Shown: positions 10,901 to 25,512, counted from the stretch's first letter. The stretch is DNA of 64,000 bases from Diphasiastrum complanatum (GCA_029204225.1 CM055095.1:39366141-39430140), one strand, 5' to 3'. Numbers and translations are program-made. The notes: generated by a model from the sequence alone, not told the origin.

Positions 10901-13900
10901 ATAGAAAATAGTTGGTCCAATGGTTCAAACGATCTTCTACCACTTCATGTTTCTTGTCCCTTATTCTCCTAAAAGAATTCAAGCCAATACATCAAATTGT
11001 TGGTAAAAACACTTTTGAAGCTACAAATACAATTGATGCATTTGTGTGTATATATGTTAAAACATCACTAACATGCACCATAATACATCACCAAAAATCA
11101 TACCCCACAAACAATTGAATTTTTTTTTGAATTCACGACATTGGATGGAATCTGGACAATACAACTAAAACATGTGATTTTCAATCGTCGGTATAGTAAT
11201 AATAGTTTTTATTATTTTTGATAAATTTGTGCATCTCTTTGTTGACTCTAAACCTTCAATTCCATTATGCCCTGCATTTGATGAGATAGTAAAGCGTAAT
11301 TCGGAGGACCCACGTAAGGTTGCTCTTTCATTCATATTACTAGAAAGCAATAATTTATTATTAAAATTTAGTTTCTTAGGCATACAAATAAAACCATACT
11401 AACATGCACTATAGTATATCACCTATTATTATTATATCTTCCAAGCAAACAAATAAACTCAAGTAATAACTAACTTAAATATTGTCGCTATTCACTAATC
11501 CACAAAATCATTCAAATTTTGATAATTGGCATCACATAAAGTGATTGATTGATTATCATATCTGCATTGTATAGTAAATGCAAAAATGAAGAAATACTTA
11601 ATACAAACAAAAAATAATCAAGATTAGTGTATTCGAACTGCAAAACCAAAATGTACTTTATTGAAGTAGTGCTAAATTTGACAATTTTCACCAATTAATT
11701 TTGATACAAAAAAGGTTACAATAATTACGTATGTCAATTCCCCAGTTGGGTCAAATTTAGCTTGCTATGGATTATTCATAATCCATTCTACAAGTCGCAC
11801 GAACCATTGATCTAACTTATCGTAAGTTTTGGCACTCATAGAGCTAAATTATAAGAGTTTTATAGCTTGGCACCTAATGCATGGCCTACCTAAGGCTCTA
11901 ATCAACTTTAGAATGAGAGTACCCATGCTCCAAATGCAAGAGTATAAATTGAGCACAAAGCATGATATTGTTCTATGCTAGAAAATCAAAATTCCATCTC
12001 ACCAAAAACAAGTTTATCATTGTTCATGGGCAACAAGGAGCTATCGCATTATATACTTATCAAAACAACCTTCAAGTCATCTTCAATGTGAGCCCATTTT
12101 CTCATGATTCAATGGCCAGATTAGAAAACTACCAGCCTTTTTTGACACAGAGATCAAAAAGTGCACCCTACTCCTTTTTTTTTGCTACTCAAGCATTTTC
12201 AAATTACACCCTAACTTTTGAACCTTACTAAGGTTCATTAAGTCTGCAACTGAGCAAGAACGAAGCTATCATAGTTTTTATGTTACTTTTATAATATACT
12301 CGAGAGCAACATGTGTTACAGCTTACAATTAATTTTATTTGGCATAAACTAAACTTCAAGACAAGCTGTAGTACGTGCGGTATGATCTAATATAATGTTA
12401 AAATTGTGTTGATAATATTTTCATTCTCACTTGACAATATAAGGAAATTTTGCTACCACACAATTTTGTGACAATGTGAATGTGGAATAGATGCACAAGC
12501 CCTCAAATGGTGCACTTAGCTCCCAAGAATGTTTAAATTTACCTTTTAGAGCAAGGTTTAGCTCACATGTGATCCCAATTTTCTCTAAGATTCACTCATG
12601 TCAACAATCCTTCACAATCTCCTATTGAGCCAACAAACATTTGATCCAAAATTTGGAAAAACAAGCAACACAACATCAATTAAGCCTATCAACACATCAC
12701 TTTTCAAGGAAACCCTTGGCATGCTCTCACTTAGGACTATACTAAATCCTAAGAATTGAAGACAATATATGCAATCACATATGGATGATAAAGATGCACA
12801 TCATTAACATTGTTTGTTGGAATGTCAAATAGCTTAAATGCCCCATGCATGATTACTATCTTGAATATGTCTCAAAGATAACTTTATAAATAGAAACAAT
12901 TTTGTTCTTTTATAGGAGATAAATCATAGAGATTTTATTTGCATTCCACGACAAGCTTTCTTACTCTTTTGTTATCATTGATCAATATGTTGATCTTGCT
13001 GAAATATATGATTTTTACTATTTTGCCAAAATAAACTCCATATTCTTGATTTATGCACCTACCACAACTAGTGAAAAGGCATTTCTGTGGAGATGCTATT
13101 ATATCATAACCTAGACAATACAATTGTGATATGTAATTTTATTATACAAAATCTTATTAAATTACATGTCAATAATAAGCAAAGAACCGATTGATAAGTA
13201 GCATGTTGCCAATCAAATAGCAATATTTGTAGATAACCCACTTTCAATTTCTTCCAAAATGATTACTTCAAAGCATATTATCTCTCATGTTGGTATATCA
13301 AGTATCTTGTCAAAAGGCAAGAACAAGATACAATAGATTTTGCTCATATTTGCAAAATTCCATTGGCAAAATTAGTATTTGGAAAGTATGCGGAAGACCA
13401 ATAATATAGGGAAGGACTAGGTTTTCCCAAACTTGAAATCATTTCACATGTTGACAGAGTTTTTCTATTTTAAATTTGGATCAGCCCAGGAAATATGTGT
13501 TCTTTCATGATGTAAGTCACTCCATAGAAATTGGAAAGATCAGTCACCAACATTATTTTCAATGGTTTTTGCGAATGATCATGTTCTTATCAAAATAATC
13601 ACAATGTCTCTATTCTCTATATGAAATTTGGGACACATTCATAAGAGATGATATGTAATATGTTTCTCCAAAATTCAAAGAGATTATCAAGTGAGATTTG
13701 AAAATTACCCTAGGCCTTGCCCCTCTTAATGGCATGTCTGCTTGGGCTCTATGTGCATTTGAGTAAATATTTCTAGTCTATTATTAGTACAAGATAATTT
13801 TAAAAAATGAATCAGTAGTTACCGTACACCTTGCCCCTCTGAACGGCATATTTGAAACAACATTCAGATTTTGCCACATCCCTGCAATAAACATTGAATA

Positions 13901-14928
13901 TTTGACAAGCGGTGCAGGCTTAAAAGTCAGGGTATCATTAAGCGCCATTGATGGTAATCTACAAACAAGATTCTTAAAAGGGTTTCTTGGTTCTTATTAA
14001 TGGAATTTGCACAATCATGCCTATTTTTTACACTGAATGAGTCGAGCTTTTAATTCAGCCATGAGCTGGCGTTCCAACCTCATCATCAGGGTTCCTCAGG
14101 TGTTCTTATGTTACCCACATGTTAAAATACATGTCATGCGAAAAGTGGCTATCTACTATTTAAAACAGGGGTAGCAGATCATAATGAAAAAAACAAAAAA
14201 TATGACTGCAATGTGACAATAGTGCATTACTATTGTGATTGAGATGTGCCAACATACTAGTAGAAGAATGATAGTCAGAAGCACATTGATTGATTTAGGG
14301 AATTTGGGGGTTTTTATATCATTCTTTTCTGAAGTAATGATAATATTGATGCAGGTTGGTTATAAAACTGGTGGATGGAGCAGAGAATAAGTTTGTGGCA
14401 TTCTATATTAAGTTTAAAGGGAACCACATTATTCCAAACTTGTGACTATTCCAATGATTTTTTTTGGCCAATCCAATAATATTATGACTAGTAGCATGCC
14501 AAGATAAAGAACCGTCTTTGGAGAGAAATATGCAGTACAATACATCACAATTTACATTCAAATTTACAACAGATGGACAACACTAGGATCACTGTAAAAG
14601 CAGATAAGGAGTTACCTAGTGCTTTATCGGCTACAATTCCAATTTCTTTAAGTAAAGCATCATCAAAGAGCATCAGGGATAAGACACATCAATACCACGA
14701 CTTCCTGGTGAGCACACCTCCAAAGCTGCATATAACCATCCAATCATGAGCTCATAGCCAATTGTCTGTGCATGAAACTGTTTTTCAGAAATGGTTACAA
14801 CTTATGGGAAGAAAAAATCTTCGCAGATGTGTATGCAGCAAACTGTTGTATTACAGGCTCAAGCCTCAATTGAGCGATGCATGCCAGGAACATTCTAAAG
14901 CATTAAGTATGGCAAGGATTCAGTGTTA
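7908..14928. other. Seven-kb AT-rich intergenic stretch
   Basis: No gene could be supported. Apart from the 70-bp tandem duplication listed separately, only short open frames and A/T-rich sequence are seen. A stretch at about 10460-10250 on the minus strand stays mostly open and has acidic/lysine-rich composition, but it matches nothing I recognise and has stops. It may be an old transposon relic. Confidence 0.5.
8708..8847 (+). repeat. 70-bp tandem duplication
   Basis: Two adjacent 70-bp copies (8708-8777 and 8778-8847) that differ at about one position. Unit contains the phrase ATTGATCAACATTGGATG. Recent local duplication; no coding sequence. Confidence 0.9.
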
Positions 14929-16821
14929 TTACTGCTTGTCACGAGAATGAGATTTTCTTGCAATTAGCCCGTGATTATGGAGTATCTTTTTAGTTGCTAA
15001 ATTTGGTTCAAAGCCTAATTGTATCATGGCTTCCAACATGGACAAAGCCTCATCACGTTTGCCTGCCTCAGAAAGGCCATATACTAAGGTATTGAATGTG
15101 CAGGCATTTGGAGACCAACCTCTGCCTACCATGTTCCTAAATATCTGGCAAGACTGATCTATCCTACCTGCCTTATTCAGCAGATTGAGAACAATATTAA
15201 GAGTGAAACTATCTCCAAAATGACCCCTCTCTATGGCTTCTTCAAAAAGCTTGTAGGCTTTATCCACAAGGCCTGCTTTACCTAGGTTGTCAATCAGCAT
15301 GTTGTAGCTCGTTACCACAGGAGCATTACCTTCGGCCTTATATTTTTCAAATAAAGCAAAAGCGGTATCAACCCTACTAGCTCCACAGAGCACATCAACT
15401 ACAGTGTTAATCATCACTGCATCTGGCTTTAAACCTAGGTTCTTGATTTCTTGGAATAGATTGTAGGCAATGTCTACTTTTCCAGCTTTACCAAGGCTAT
15501 CTATCAACGTGTTCAAGGTGAACAAATCAGGATGCATACCATCTTCCAACATCGCCTCTAGGAGAGTAATGCTATCCTTGAATCGTGCAGCCTTTGCAAG
15601 GTTATTTATAAGAATGTTATAAGTATAAGCATTAGGACGACAACCTCTTTCTATCATCTGTGAATAGATTAGATTAGCTTCATCCACTTTTCCTGCTTTA
15701 CCAAAGCCTTTTAACAATGCGTTGTAAGTTATCACAGTCGGACGACATCGCATGTTTTCCATTCTTTTAACAATTTTGACTGCCTCCTTCAACTTTTTTG
15801 CCTCACAAAGCACTCTGATGAGAATGTTGAAAGTGACTGTGTCTGGTGTGCAACCTTTTTCAATCATATCATCAAAAACCTTCAGGGCAGTATATGATCT
15901 ACCTGCCTTTGCCACACCATTGATTAACGTATTGTAAGTGACTAAATCAGGTTCCTTCCCTCTGAGTGACATCTCCTCAATAAGTAAAAATACACTATCT
16001 ATATCATCTTCCATGAGATAGCCATTTATGAGGGAGTTGAATGTGAATATATCAGGTTGCATACCAGCCTGCTTCATTTGCTGGTAAGTCTCATGAGCTA
16101 CACTATGCAGGCCTGCTTTAAAGTGCAAGTCAATAAGAGTGTTGTATACAATAACATTTGGTTCACAGCCAGCTTCCCTCATTTCTTTCAAAGCATCTTG
16201 TGCTTTGTCCAACATTCGTGCTCTGCCATAACTTTTAAGAAGTGAAACATAACTGGTGATAGTTGGCCTGCAACCCTCTTGTTTCATCAAATCCAGCAAC
16301 CCTTGGACAAGTTCCGATCTGCCGGCCTGAGACAAAATATGTAGCATGACATCAAACACGTTAGAATTGTGTCTGTATCCACTCTGTCGTCCTGCCCACC
16401 TAAAGAACGTCAAGGCCAAAATGGGATCACTCTGTAGCTTCAAAACTTCTATAACAAGGTCAGGAACTAGTGGAAGCTTCAAATTGCTTAAAAACTCTTC
16501 CAAATCTGGACCCTGGGTATAAGGGTTGATCAGCCGGCTGATATGTGCAGCTTCCAAAAAAAAGTTTTTAAGCCGCCCCTTAAGTTTGCTCTTTGGTTTT
16601 GTCTTACTGCCGATGGTAGAACATACTTTCTCTCCCAGCTTTACCTCTCGTGTACTTGGCTTAAGGTCCATACTGAAATCAGAGATTGCATAGTTGGATT
16701 TTTCAATTGTTGAGCTATGTGCAGACACTTTTTGAGATTTCCGTAAAACAGAGGTACCATTCTGTACAGAGGGGCTAGCCAAACTAATCAACTGGTTCAT
16801 TTGAAGACAAGTTCCACCCAT
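14929..16821 (-). CDS. P-class pentatricopeptide repeat (PPR) protein
   Basis: Intronless reading frame of 630 codons from the ATG at 16821. PPR proteins are organelle-targeted, sequence-specific RNA-binding proteins acting in RNA stability, splicing, translation or processing. Thirteen contiguous 35-residue repeats occupy about residues 152-606, e.g. NTLIDSLGKAGKVDIAYNLF. No E, DYW or SMR domain follows, only a 24-residue basic tail, so it is a pure P-class protein. Residues 1-60 are rich in serine, threonine and lysine and poor in acids, compatible with a transit peptide. The frame stays open upstream to 17007 without an in-frame ATG, so either 16821 is the start or an upstream exon is spliced on. 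Repeats 3-13 all carry asparagine at the base-selecting fifth position. The specific orthologue is not recognised; mitochondrion or plastid cannot be separated by eye. Confidence 0.9.
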   Translation of the reverse strand: MGGTCLQMNQLISLASPSVQNGTSVLRKSQKVSAHSSTIEKSNYAISDFSMDLKPSTREVKLGEKVCSTIGSKTKPKSKLKGRLKNFFLEAAHISRLINPYTQGPDLEEFLSNLKLPLVPDLVIEVLKLQSDPILALTFFRWAGRQSGYRHNSNVFDVMLHILSQAGRSELVQGLLDLMKQEGCRPTITSYVSLLKSYGRARMLDKAQDALKEMREAGCEPNVIVYNTLIDLHFKAGLHSVAHETYQQMKQAGMQPDIFTFNSLINGYLMEDDIDSVFLLIEEMSLRGKEPDLVTYNTLINGVAKAGRSYTALKVFDDMIEKGCTPDTVTFNILIRVLCEAKKLKEAVKIVKRMENMRCRPTVITYNALLKGFGKAGKVDEANLIYSQMIERGCRPNAYTYNILINNLAKAARFKDSITLLEAMLEDGMHPDLFTLNTLIDSLGKAGKVDIAYNLFQEIKNLGLKPDAVMINTVVDVLCGASRVDTAFALFEKYKAEGNAPVVTSYNMLIDNLGKAGLVDKAYKLFEEAIERGHFGDSFTLNIVLNLLNKAGRIDQSCQIFRNMVGRGWSPNACTFNTLVYGLSEAGKRDEALSMLEAMIQLGFEPNLATKKILHNHGLIARKSHSRDKQ

Positions 16822-18370
16822 TGATGCTCTCTCTACATTGATAACTATCAGCAAAGGCTTGTCATACAGTTGAGTGCAGGGGCCAACCGCGACAACCTTC
16901 AATCTCAGATAACATCTGCTAAGACTACAGCCAAAATGCTTAGACAAGCATATCCTTCTGCACCAAATTGAAAAATTGGACAAAAACCTAGCACATACAT
17001 CACAGACTTAGGGAGTGTAGTTGTCAACAAGGAGCAGATAATAGATCTCTACTACAAGCCAATGATAGGAAAAATCGAGGTGAAAATTGTATAAATATGA
17101 GCAGCATTCTTCTGAAATAATGGTACTGCGATGAAGAAATACACCACCTCCTAAACAGCGAAAGGCCAGGCTTGATACAAAAAGTGGATAAGAAGGATAT
17201 AAAACAGGCAGAATATTGTAGAAGCACACTAGCCTTGATTAAATCTGCAAAAAAACCTATAAGGTACACCACCTAACTGTTCTGGAAGCATAACCCCAAG
17301 CTTAAGAGCTTCCCACTGCAAGTACAAGGTCACCATCGTAGATAAAGGAGAGCATAGAGCCTGGGTACACATTTTTCTCAAAAGAATTAAAAGCACATTG
17401 ATCATTTAGTTGCAGTTTTAATGAAAAGCATGGATCATACTTAAACAGTAATGATCACAGGGTGGTTATTGAAAATTATGCACATGTACATGTGTCATTT
17501 TGCCGTTGTCTACAATTCCTAGTTTATCTGAAATTCATTCCTGTTAAGGACTTTCTATTGCAGGTATCTGCATTTTCCTCTGGCGCTCTTGGTCCATCGT
17601 AGCAACAATGAAAGTGTGATAATTCATTTGCATGACATAATATTCCCTTATGAGCAGCAAACGAAAATTGAAATTTGATCCATAATAGAAAAGCACGTAT
17701 GGCGCAAAATGGCAGAATCCAATTACTGGTCTTTGGCAAGCAGATTCACTTCAGGCATCAAATACATGTTGATAATTTCCTTTAGGTATTCTTGATTCGA
17801 CAGATTAATCTGGGCTGTTTAAATCATTCTATCGTCCAATTGAGGTATAGCATTCTTGGAACTCACTGCTCATTTACTGAAGCTACCTATTGTTGTTTTT
17901 CTAAGTTCTAACTTTCTAGTACAAACCGAGCATTCTTTTCTGTGCCTTTTATTCTACAAATTTCCTAGAAGGTTTTGCTAAATTACGAAATCACCTCAAT
18001 TTGCGATCAAAATGATGATAACCTAAAGGTGGGATCTTATTACTGTCACCACTCTGAAGCAATATTGGGTTTTGATAGAAAGTGTCCTTCATTTACAGAA
18101 GACTTCAAATATGATGTGCATGATCGAGTGCTATTTATGTGTTGTGAAGTGCAAAAGTTAAACTCTTACAGCTATTTAGGGCATGGTAAGTTACTAAAAG
18201 GGTCATAAATTAAAATCCTCTTCCTAATGCAGTTCTCTGCATGAAATTGTTATACATGCCAATAAGTCTAAACATACAATCTACGTTGAATACATGCTAT
18301 CACTTTTCTGGAAAAGGTGCAAGCGTCTCTCCATCACTGCTCTCTTCATCGATCTTTCTCCTCAATTCTG
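16822..18370. other. Upstream region of the PPR gene
   Basis: The stretch 16822-17007 is in frame with the PPR protein but lacks ATG. A pyrimidine-rich CAG acceptor-like site lies near 16960 (minus strand), so part may be coding or 5' untranslated. Beyond 17010 there is AT-rich sequence without recognisable genes. Confidence 0.45.
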
Positions 18371-18379
18371 CGGTTTTCC

Positions 18380-18460
18380 TAATATTCCTGTTCAATATCC
18401 AAAATCTAGGGTTCTCCCAATATTCCTGTTCAATATCCAAACCACAAACCCTAATTCTCT
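18380..18460 (+). repeat. 38-bp period short tandem duplication
   Basis: The phrase AATATTCCTGTTCAATATCC occurs at 18381 and again at 18419 with partly matching flanks. A minor local duplication. Confidence 0.75.
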
Positions 18461-19267
18461 TTAAGGTTTACAAGTGCTTGTACCTGAACTGTATCATCGA
18501 TTCATGCATAGAAAGCCATTTAAACCAGTTGGTTTGACTTTGATAATTGACTAATGGGACAAGCTCATAACCCGCCCCACAACGGCACCTTCCCGTCACT
18601 CAACTTTCAAACCATCAACATTAGCGTTGCTTCACGACATTTCATAGAAGGCCATCAAAGCGAACATCCTCAATCATCAATGGACATCTGCAACCTTCAA
18701 AGCTATTGATAGTGTCTCATAAGATGAGATTTCAGATTGCGCTTTCTTGCTATGCCTCACTTGTTAATGAAACATGAGGAGGCGACTGGGCAAAAACAAT
18801 CCAAAAAATATTTTTGCGTTTGTAAAATGCAGAGCAGCAAGAAAATCCAGTAGAGCATACAGCATACAAATGATGAGCAAAAAACGGTGCAAAGCAAGTG
18901 ATCTGAGCCCTAAATACCACTGGAATTCCGCATTTTTACTGCTTATGAACAACATAATACAAAGAAAGTATAATAATTCTACAGCCACAACAGAATACCT
19001 CCGTCCAAGGCCGATTGATAGCGCCTGGAAATGGCTTTCCAGCAGCATTGCATCCGCTCAAAAAGACGCAGAATCCTGAAAACAGAAAACCCTATCACCA
19101 CACAGAAAACCCTATCACCAGTTAGAAGAGCGTTCAAATATGATCTAGAACCCCTTTTTTTGGAGATAAAGGCATTATTTAAAAGGAGCTGCCCTTATTA
19201 AAGGCACCCTAAGGCCTCGCTGCCCTGGTTTGGCCGCGACACACTTCTAGGGTGCCGCACGGCGATA
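18461..19267. other. Intergenic, no recognised feature
   Basis: No coding sequence supported. A short duplicated phrase (acagaaaaccctatcacca) occurs twice at about 19080-19120. Confidence 0.45.
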
Positions 19268-19560
19268 GGCGGTTTATGTTGCTGCCTGCTACCTGCCCGG
19301 TACTGGCCTCTTTGTCTGCCACATGAGCTTGTGTGCTTTTATCCCATGAGGCGGTTTATGTTGTTGCTTGCTACCTGCTTTGCTGCTTGCTAGGTACTAG
19401 CCTCTTTGTCTGCCACATGTGCTTGTGTGCTTTTATCCCATAAGGGGCTCTTTCCATGTAGGCGGTTTATGTTGATGCTTGCTACCTGCCCGGTACTGCC
19501 CTCTTTGTCTGCCACATGTGCTTGTGTGCTTTTATCCCATAAGGGGCTCTTTCCATGTAG
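19268..19560 (+). repeat. Three-copy tandem repeat of about 82-111 bp
   Basis: Units at 19268-19349, 19350-19460 and 19461-19560 start GGCGGTTTATGTTG and share CTCTTTGTCTGCCACATG and GCTTGTGTGCTTTTATCCCA. Copies differ by indels (82, 111 and 100 bp). GC content is higher than the surroundings. No coding potential. Confidence 0.9.
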
Positions 19561-21185
19561 CCCGTTCACCCGAGAATGACATCACCTCTGCCCTAGTTGC
19601 CACTTCTATGATCCATTAGGTGAATGTAAAATTGCTTTTCCATGTACGCAATGATCCCTAACCCGTTGAGAGAAAATGATATTGAAACAATGCCATGAAG
19701 GGTGAAAAACGATTTCTGAAGTCGAAATGATGTCAGAAATAACATGATTATGTGCATTGCCATGCATCCGGATCGCTGATCTCAACCCAGGATACCGAAA
19801 AAATGTAGCAGCCATGTATTAAAATATTATTGGCACAAGGCCAAACCTGTCTTGCCTCTATCCCCATGTCAATAAGTGACATCGACCTTGAGTTGCGGCT
19901 GGAGGGCCTCAAATGTCATGAGTCCTAAGATCGTCATCCTCGGCATCTCCATGTCCATCTGCATCCTCATGCATAGCACCCAGCTAGCTCCTTGATGGGT
20001 GATGTTGGTTCACCCTTAGCGAGCCACCAGCTTTTTTTTTCTCTAACTGTCATTTGAATGTTTGGTATCAATAGCTAACAAAAAAAAAGCCTCCATGACA
20101 TGGGATTAACATCCTAGGGTCATTGTGCTAGTGTGAAAATTTTCAATGCATCATGCACTTATTTATATAAGCTAAATCAATAGTAATATATTTACGTATT
20201 TCAGCTTATAAAGGTGTATTAATATTGATTTGTGGCCCATGTATTTGTACTTAGCTCATTACAACCCGTATAAAAGTAACATTATGCCCATTTTAGCTAA
20301 GTTTCCTAGCAGTGATTGGTGCCTAGTCAAATTGTGGCAAACATCATCTATTAATTCTTTCATAAACACTACTCGTTTGTTCAATTTTGTCAGATGGATT
20401 TATTGCAACTCAGTTGCATCTCTTGTGTGGTCATGCTTCACTCTAACCCTCTCTTCTCACATGCTTGACTCTTGTGTGGCCACGCTTCACTCTCGCCCTC
20501 TTTTGTAATCTTTCTTCTAACATGCATGGATTGATAATATCCTTTTATCATGCGAAAAGACTTGTACAAGAAGTAGGATTACTACTAAAGCTTTAAGCAA
20601 ATATATAATTGCAAAGAACAGTTCAAATGGATAGAGCTATTTTTTTCCATCTACGAAGCAATAGAACCATGTATAAGGTGTCATGCATGGAACTACATGA
20701 AATTACCAAGTTGTATAGTGGTATGACATTCGTTTATTTGCATGTTTGATGACAAGAAATTGTAACATGTTGACATATGTACTATTAACAAAGAAACCAT
20801 GTAGGCTATTGTAAACGTGAGAAAGCTAACACATAACCTCAGGACAAGGTTTTCTGTTTTAGACAATGATTTTATGAAGTATGCATAATAAATCAATTGG
20901 AACAAATGTTTTCTTTACAAGCCATGGTGTATTGTTATCAAATTTTCGGCCAGGTACTCTATGGCGATCCATTATGCTTAAGGCCAAATCTTCTTGTTGG
21001 AGTTTGATTCATAAGAAAAGAATCTCTGTGTACATGCCAATTTATGCCAAAAAAAAAAAAAAAGGGTCTTGATCACAACATTATTGGTCCTATATGTTTT
21101 TCTATTGATATATAATGAACTTATAAGGCTGATTAATTTGCAAGCTAGGTAAGCTAGTCAAGCTTAGTAAATTTCCATCAAAAAC
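19561..21185. other. Intergenic, no recognised feature
   Basis: AT-rich, only short open frames. Nothing supported. Confidence 0.45.
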
Positions 21186-23347
<2,162 letters not shown>

Positions 23348-23359
23348 GCTCTGATACCA
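23348..23359 (-). other. Initiator-Met tRNA primer-binding site of an LTR element relic
   Basis: On the minus strand the sequence reads TGGTATCAGAGC, the standard complement of the initiator methionine tRNA 3' end in plant LTR retrotransposons. The adjoining plus-strand sequence TTGAAATTATGATAG from about 23362 looks like an LTR terminus. The LTR's far end and the element's genes are not visible. Confidence 0.6.
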
Positions 23360-24178
23360 AGTTGAAATTATGATAGAATCTAGTGCATTATGCAGATCAC
23401 ATCACACAATCACCATAGCCACTCCTCACAAGCTCTCATAGATGGCACAACAAAAGTTAATAGATTACAAAGAGAAAACTGTACATATAGTAAAAGCCCC
23501 AACATGCATGGGCTCGACAAGTGTCAACTCACTGAAATAGGCACCTGTCTAACTAATATGCCCAACATGGGCTAAAAGACTGACAAACTCAGGACATCCC
23601 CTTGAGTATAGCACATGTCGTAAAAATACACATTGTACAGGCTAATTTCCCTACATGTGGCTACCCGACTAACCCAAGTAGCCGTCTACGGGACAAGTGC
23701 CCGACTGATATAATGATAGTGGGTCACGTCCCGATCACTGAAAGCAATAAACTGACTAATTGTACATTTATTACAGTATCACATTTAGAGCTTACATAAA
23801 ATGTATATCAGATTAACTTTAATTTCTAACTAACCTAAACTACTTTGACCTCACATCACATCTACAAATATGTAGTCACATGTGTGGGACCCACCTATGT
23901 ACAATTTACATGGTTTTGATCAAGTTAGATTTGCCAATTTTTGGCAATTTCTCACACTCCTCAAATTTAGCTTGATCTATCTGCACTCTCTTGCTTGATG
24001 AATGAATACTTTAAAAGAGTTTAAAAATCCAGCTACACACAAGGAACTTTTGAGACTCCAATAGAGAGTGATGTCCATGAAGGATCTTTCACCACCTCTT
24101 AAAGGATCCCTTACATGGTGTTCCATTGATGTGTCTATATACATGTAGCACACTTCAAAAACTATACGTCATGCCAAG

Positions 24179-24826
24179 CTATGAATTCAAGGCATTTTGT
24201 GCACTTGATGATATATCTATTAAGCTATTAAGTACATAAAAAATGCTTCCAAATCCAACTTGCCTAGCTTGATTCATATGATTGAGCCTTGATGGCTCAA
24301 AATCCAATTCTAGATTAGAATTGTCAAAACTTCTTGTATCAAAGAGGAGATAATTAACATATAATGAAAGAATGAATGTTGATCCATCATTAAACGTAAG
24401 GATAAGAACTGGATCATGTTCTCTCAAAATGGATTTAAGAGAGTAAAGAAGGATTTTGAGTTGAGTATGCCAAGAACTTGGTTCTACCTCCATGATCTTG
24501 AGGATCTCTCCATGATTATGCCAATCCCTTGCCTTCAAGAACCTTTCCTCACATAAAGCAAAACCAGATGGATTGATGAATGCATGAGAGATGTCACTCT
24601 CCTCACCTTTCCTTCCCTTGCCAATGAATTTGAGCCTTGATATCTCCATCTTGGACTTTGAAGGTCTCCTTGGAGTTCTCAGCCCTTCACTTTTTTCTTG
24701 CACTTTGTTGGGGGTATTCCCAACAAAGTGTAAATAAATAAAATCATCCAATAAAATGAGTTGCAAGGGCATGGCATCCTGCGTGTATAAGCCCATGGCC
24801 CAATGAGCACGCAAGTGAAGTTGCAA
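24179..24826 (-). CDS. Unrecognised 215-codon open frame
   Basis: A minus-strand frame of about 215 codons without recognisable domain. It has a basic stretch (KSEGLRTPRRPSKSKMEIS) and a hydrophobic-rich middle. It overlaps the start of the element 2 LTR at 24706, and its apparent start may not be ATG. It may be a chance open frame in an old LTR rather than a gene. No function is proposed. Confidence 0.15.
   Translation of the reverse strand: MQLHLRAHWAMGLYTQDAMPLQLILLDDFIYLHFVGNTPNKVQEKSEGLRTPRRPSKSKMEISRLKFIGKGRKGEESDISHAFINPSGFALCEERFLKARDWHNHGEILKIMEVEPSSWHTQLKILLYSLKSILREHDPVLILTFNDGSTFILSLYVNYLLFDTRSFDNSNLELDFEPSRLNHMNQARQVGFGSIFYVLNSLIDISSSAQNALNS
24701..24730. repeat. Perfect 12-bp palindrome at the element 2 LTR start
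   Basis: Arms CACTTTGTTGGG and CCCAACAAAGTG are perfect complements around the six-base loop GGTATT. The LTR start TGTTGGGG at 24706 lies in the left arm. Confidence 0.85.
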
Positions 24827-25512
24827 ATAAAATAATAGACTTGGGCCCTTTGTAATTAATATAAAACTTGAGGCCCAAAGTCAATTCTAAACTTAGAGTT
24901 TACTTTTTAGAGTTGGGTCCAATTTTGGACTCACATGAATCTTGTGATTTCCACTGTACTTTTTATGGACCCTAGGATCAAGTTGGGTCCAAGATGAATG
25001 GATAGAATCAATGTGAATATTAGCCAGTAGGATTGAGGGGCAAGGGCCTTCCCCATTTTATAAAAAGGCATCATTTGTACACTATTTTCATGCTTAATAG
25101 AGAGGAGGAGACTCTAACATTTTGAGAGCTCAAGCATCCTCATTTGCTAATCAATCTTGCTTATGCTATTGTTGTGATTGCTTGTTATTTTCATTTCCCA
25201 TGCTTTTTGGTTATGCTAGTTAAGGCTTTTCCATAAGCAATGACATTGAGCATTTGAGCTAACCTCCATCTCATCTCTCTCTCTCTTTCTCTCTTCCTCT
25301 CTTTTTCTATCCCTTTCCTTCACCCAAATCGTGATGAATGTTAGTGTAGAGGAGTACAGTCAAGGGAGAGTAGTGTTAGTGGTGAATAGAGTTAGGGAGG
25401 AAGTAGGAAACTAACTAAAAATAGCATCTATGCATAGTTAGGTATCTATCCAGTGATCTAACCCTTGTTGACAGGCGGGAGGGCTATACTACGCAAGATC
25501 TTTGACCCTACA
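24706..25512 (+). mobile_element. 5' LTR of Ty3/gypsy element 2
   Basis: Runs from TGTTGGGGGT to TTTGACCCTACA, directly before a primer-binding site. A TATA-like tataaaaagg lies at about 25060, followed by a pyrimidine-rich stretch near 25270. No matching 3' LTR was found downstream of integrase, so the start coordinate depends on the TG...CA rule and is moderately certain. Confidence 0.6.
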
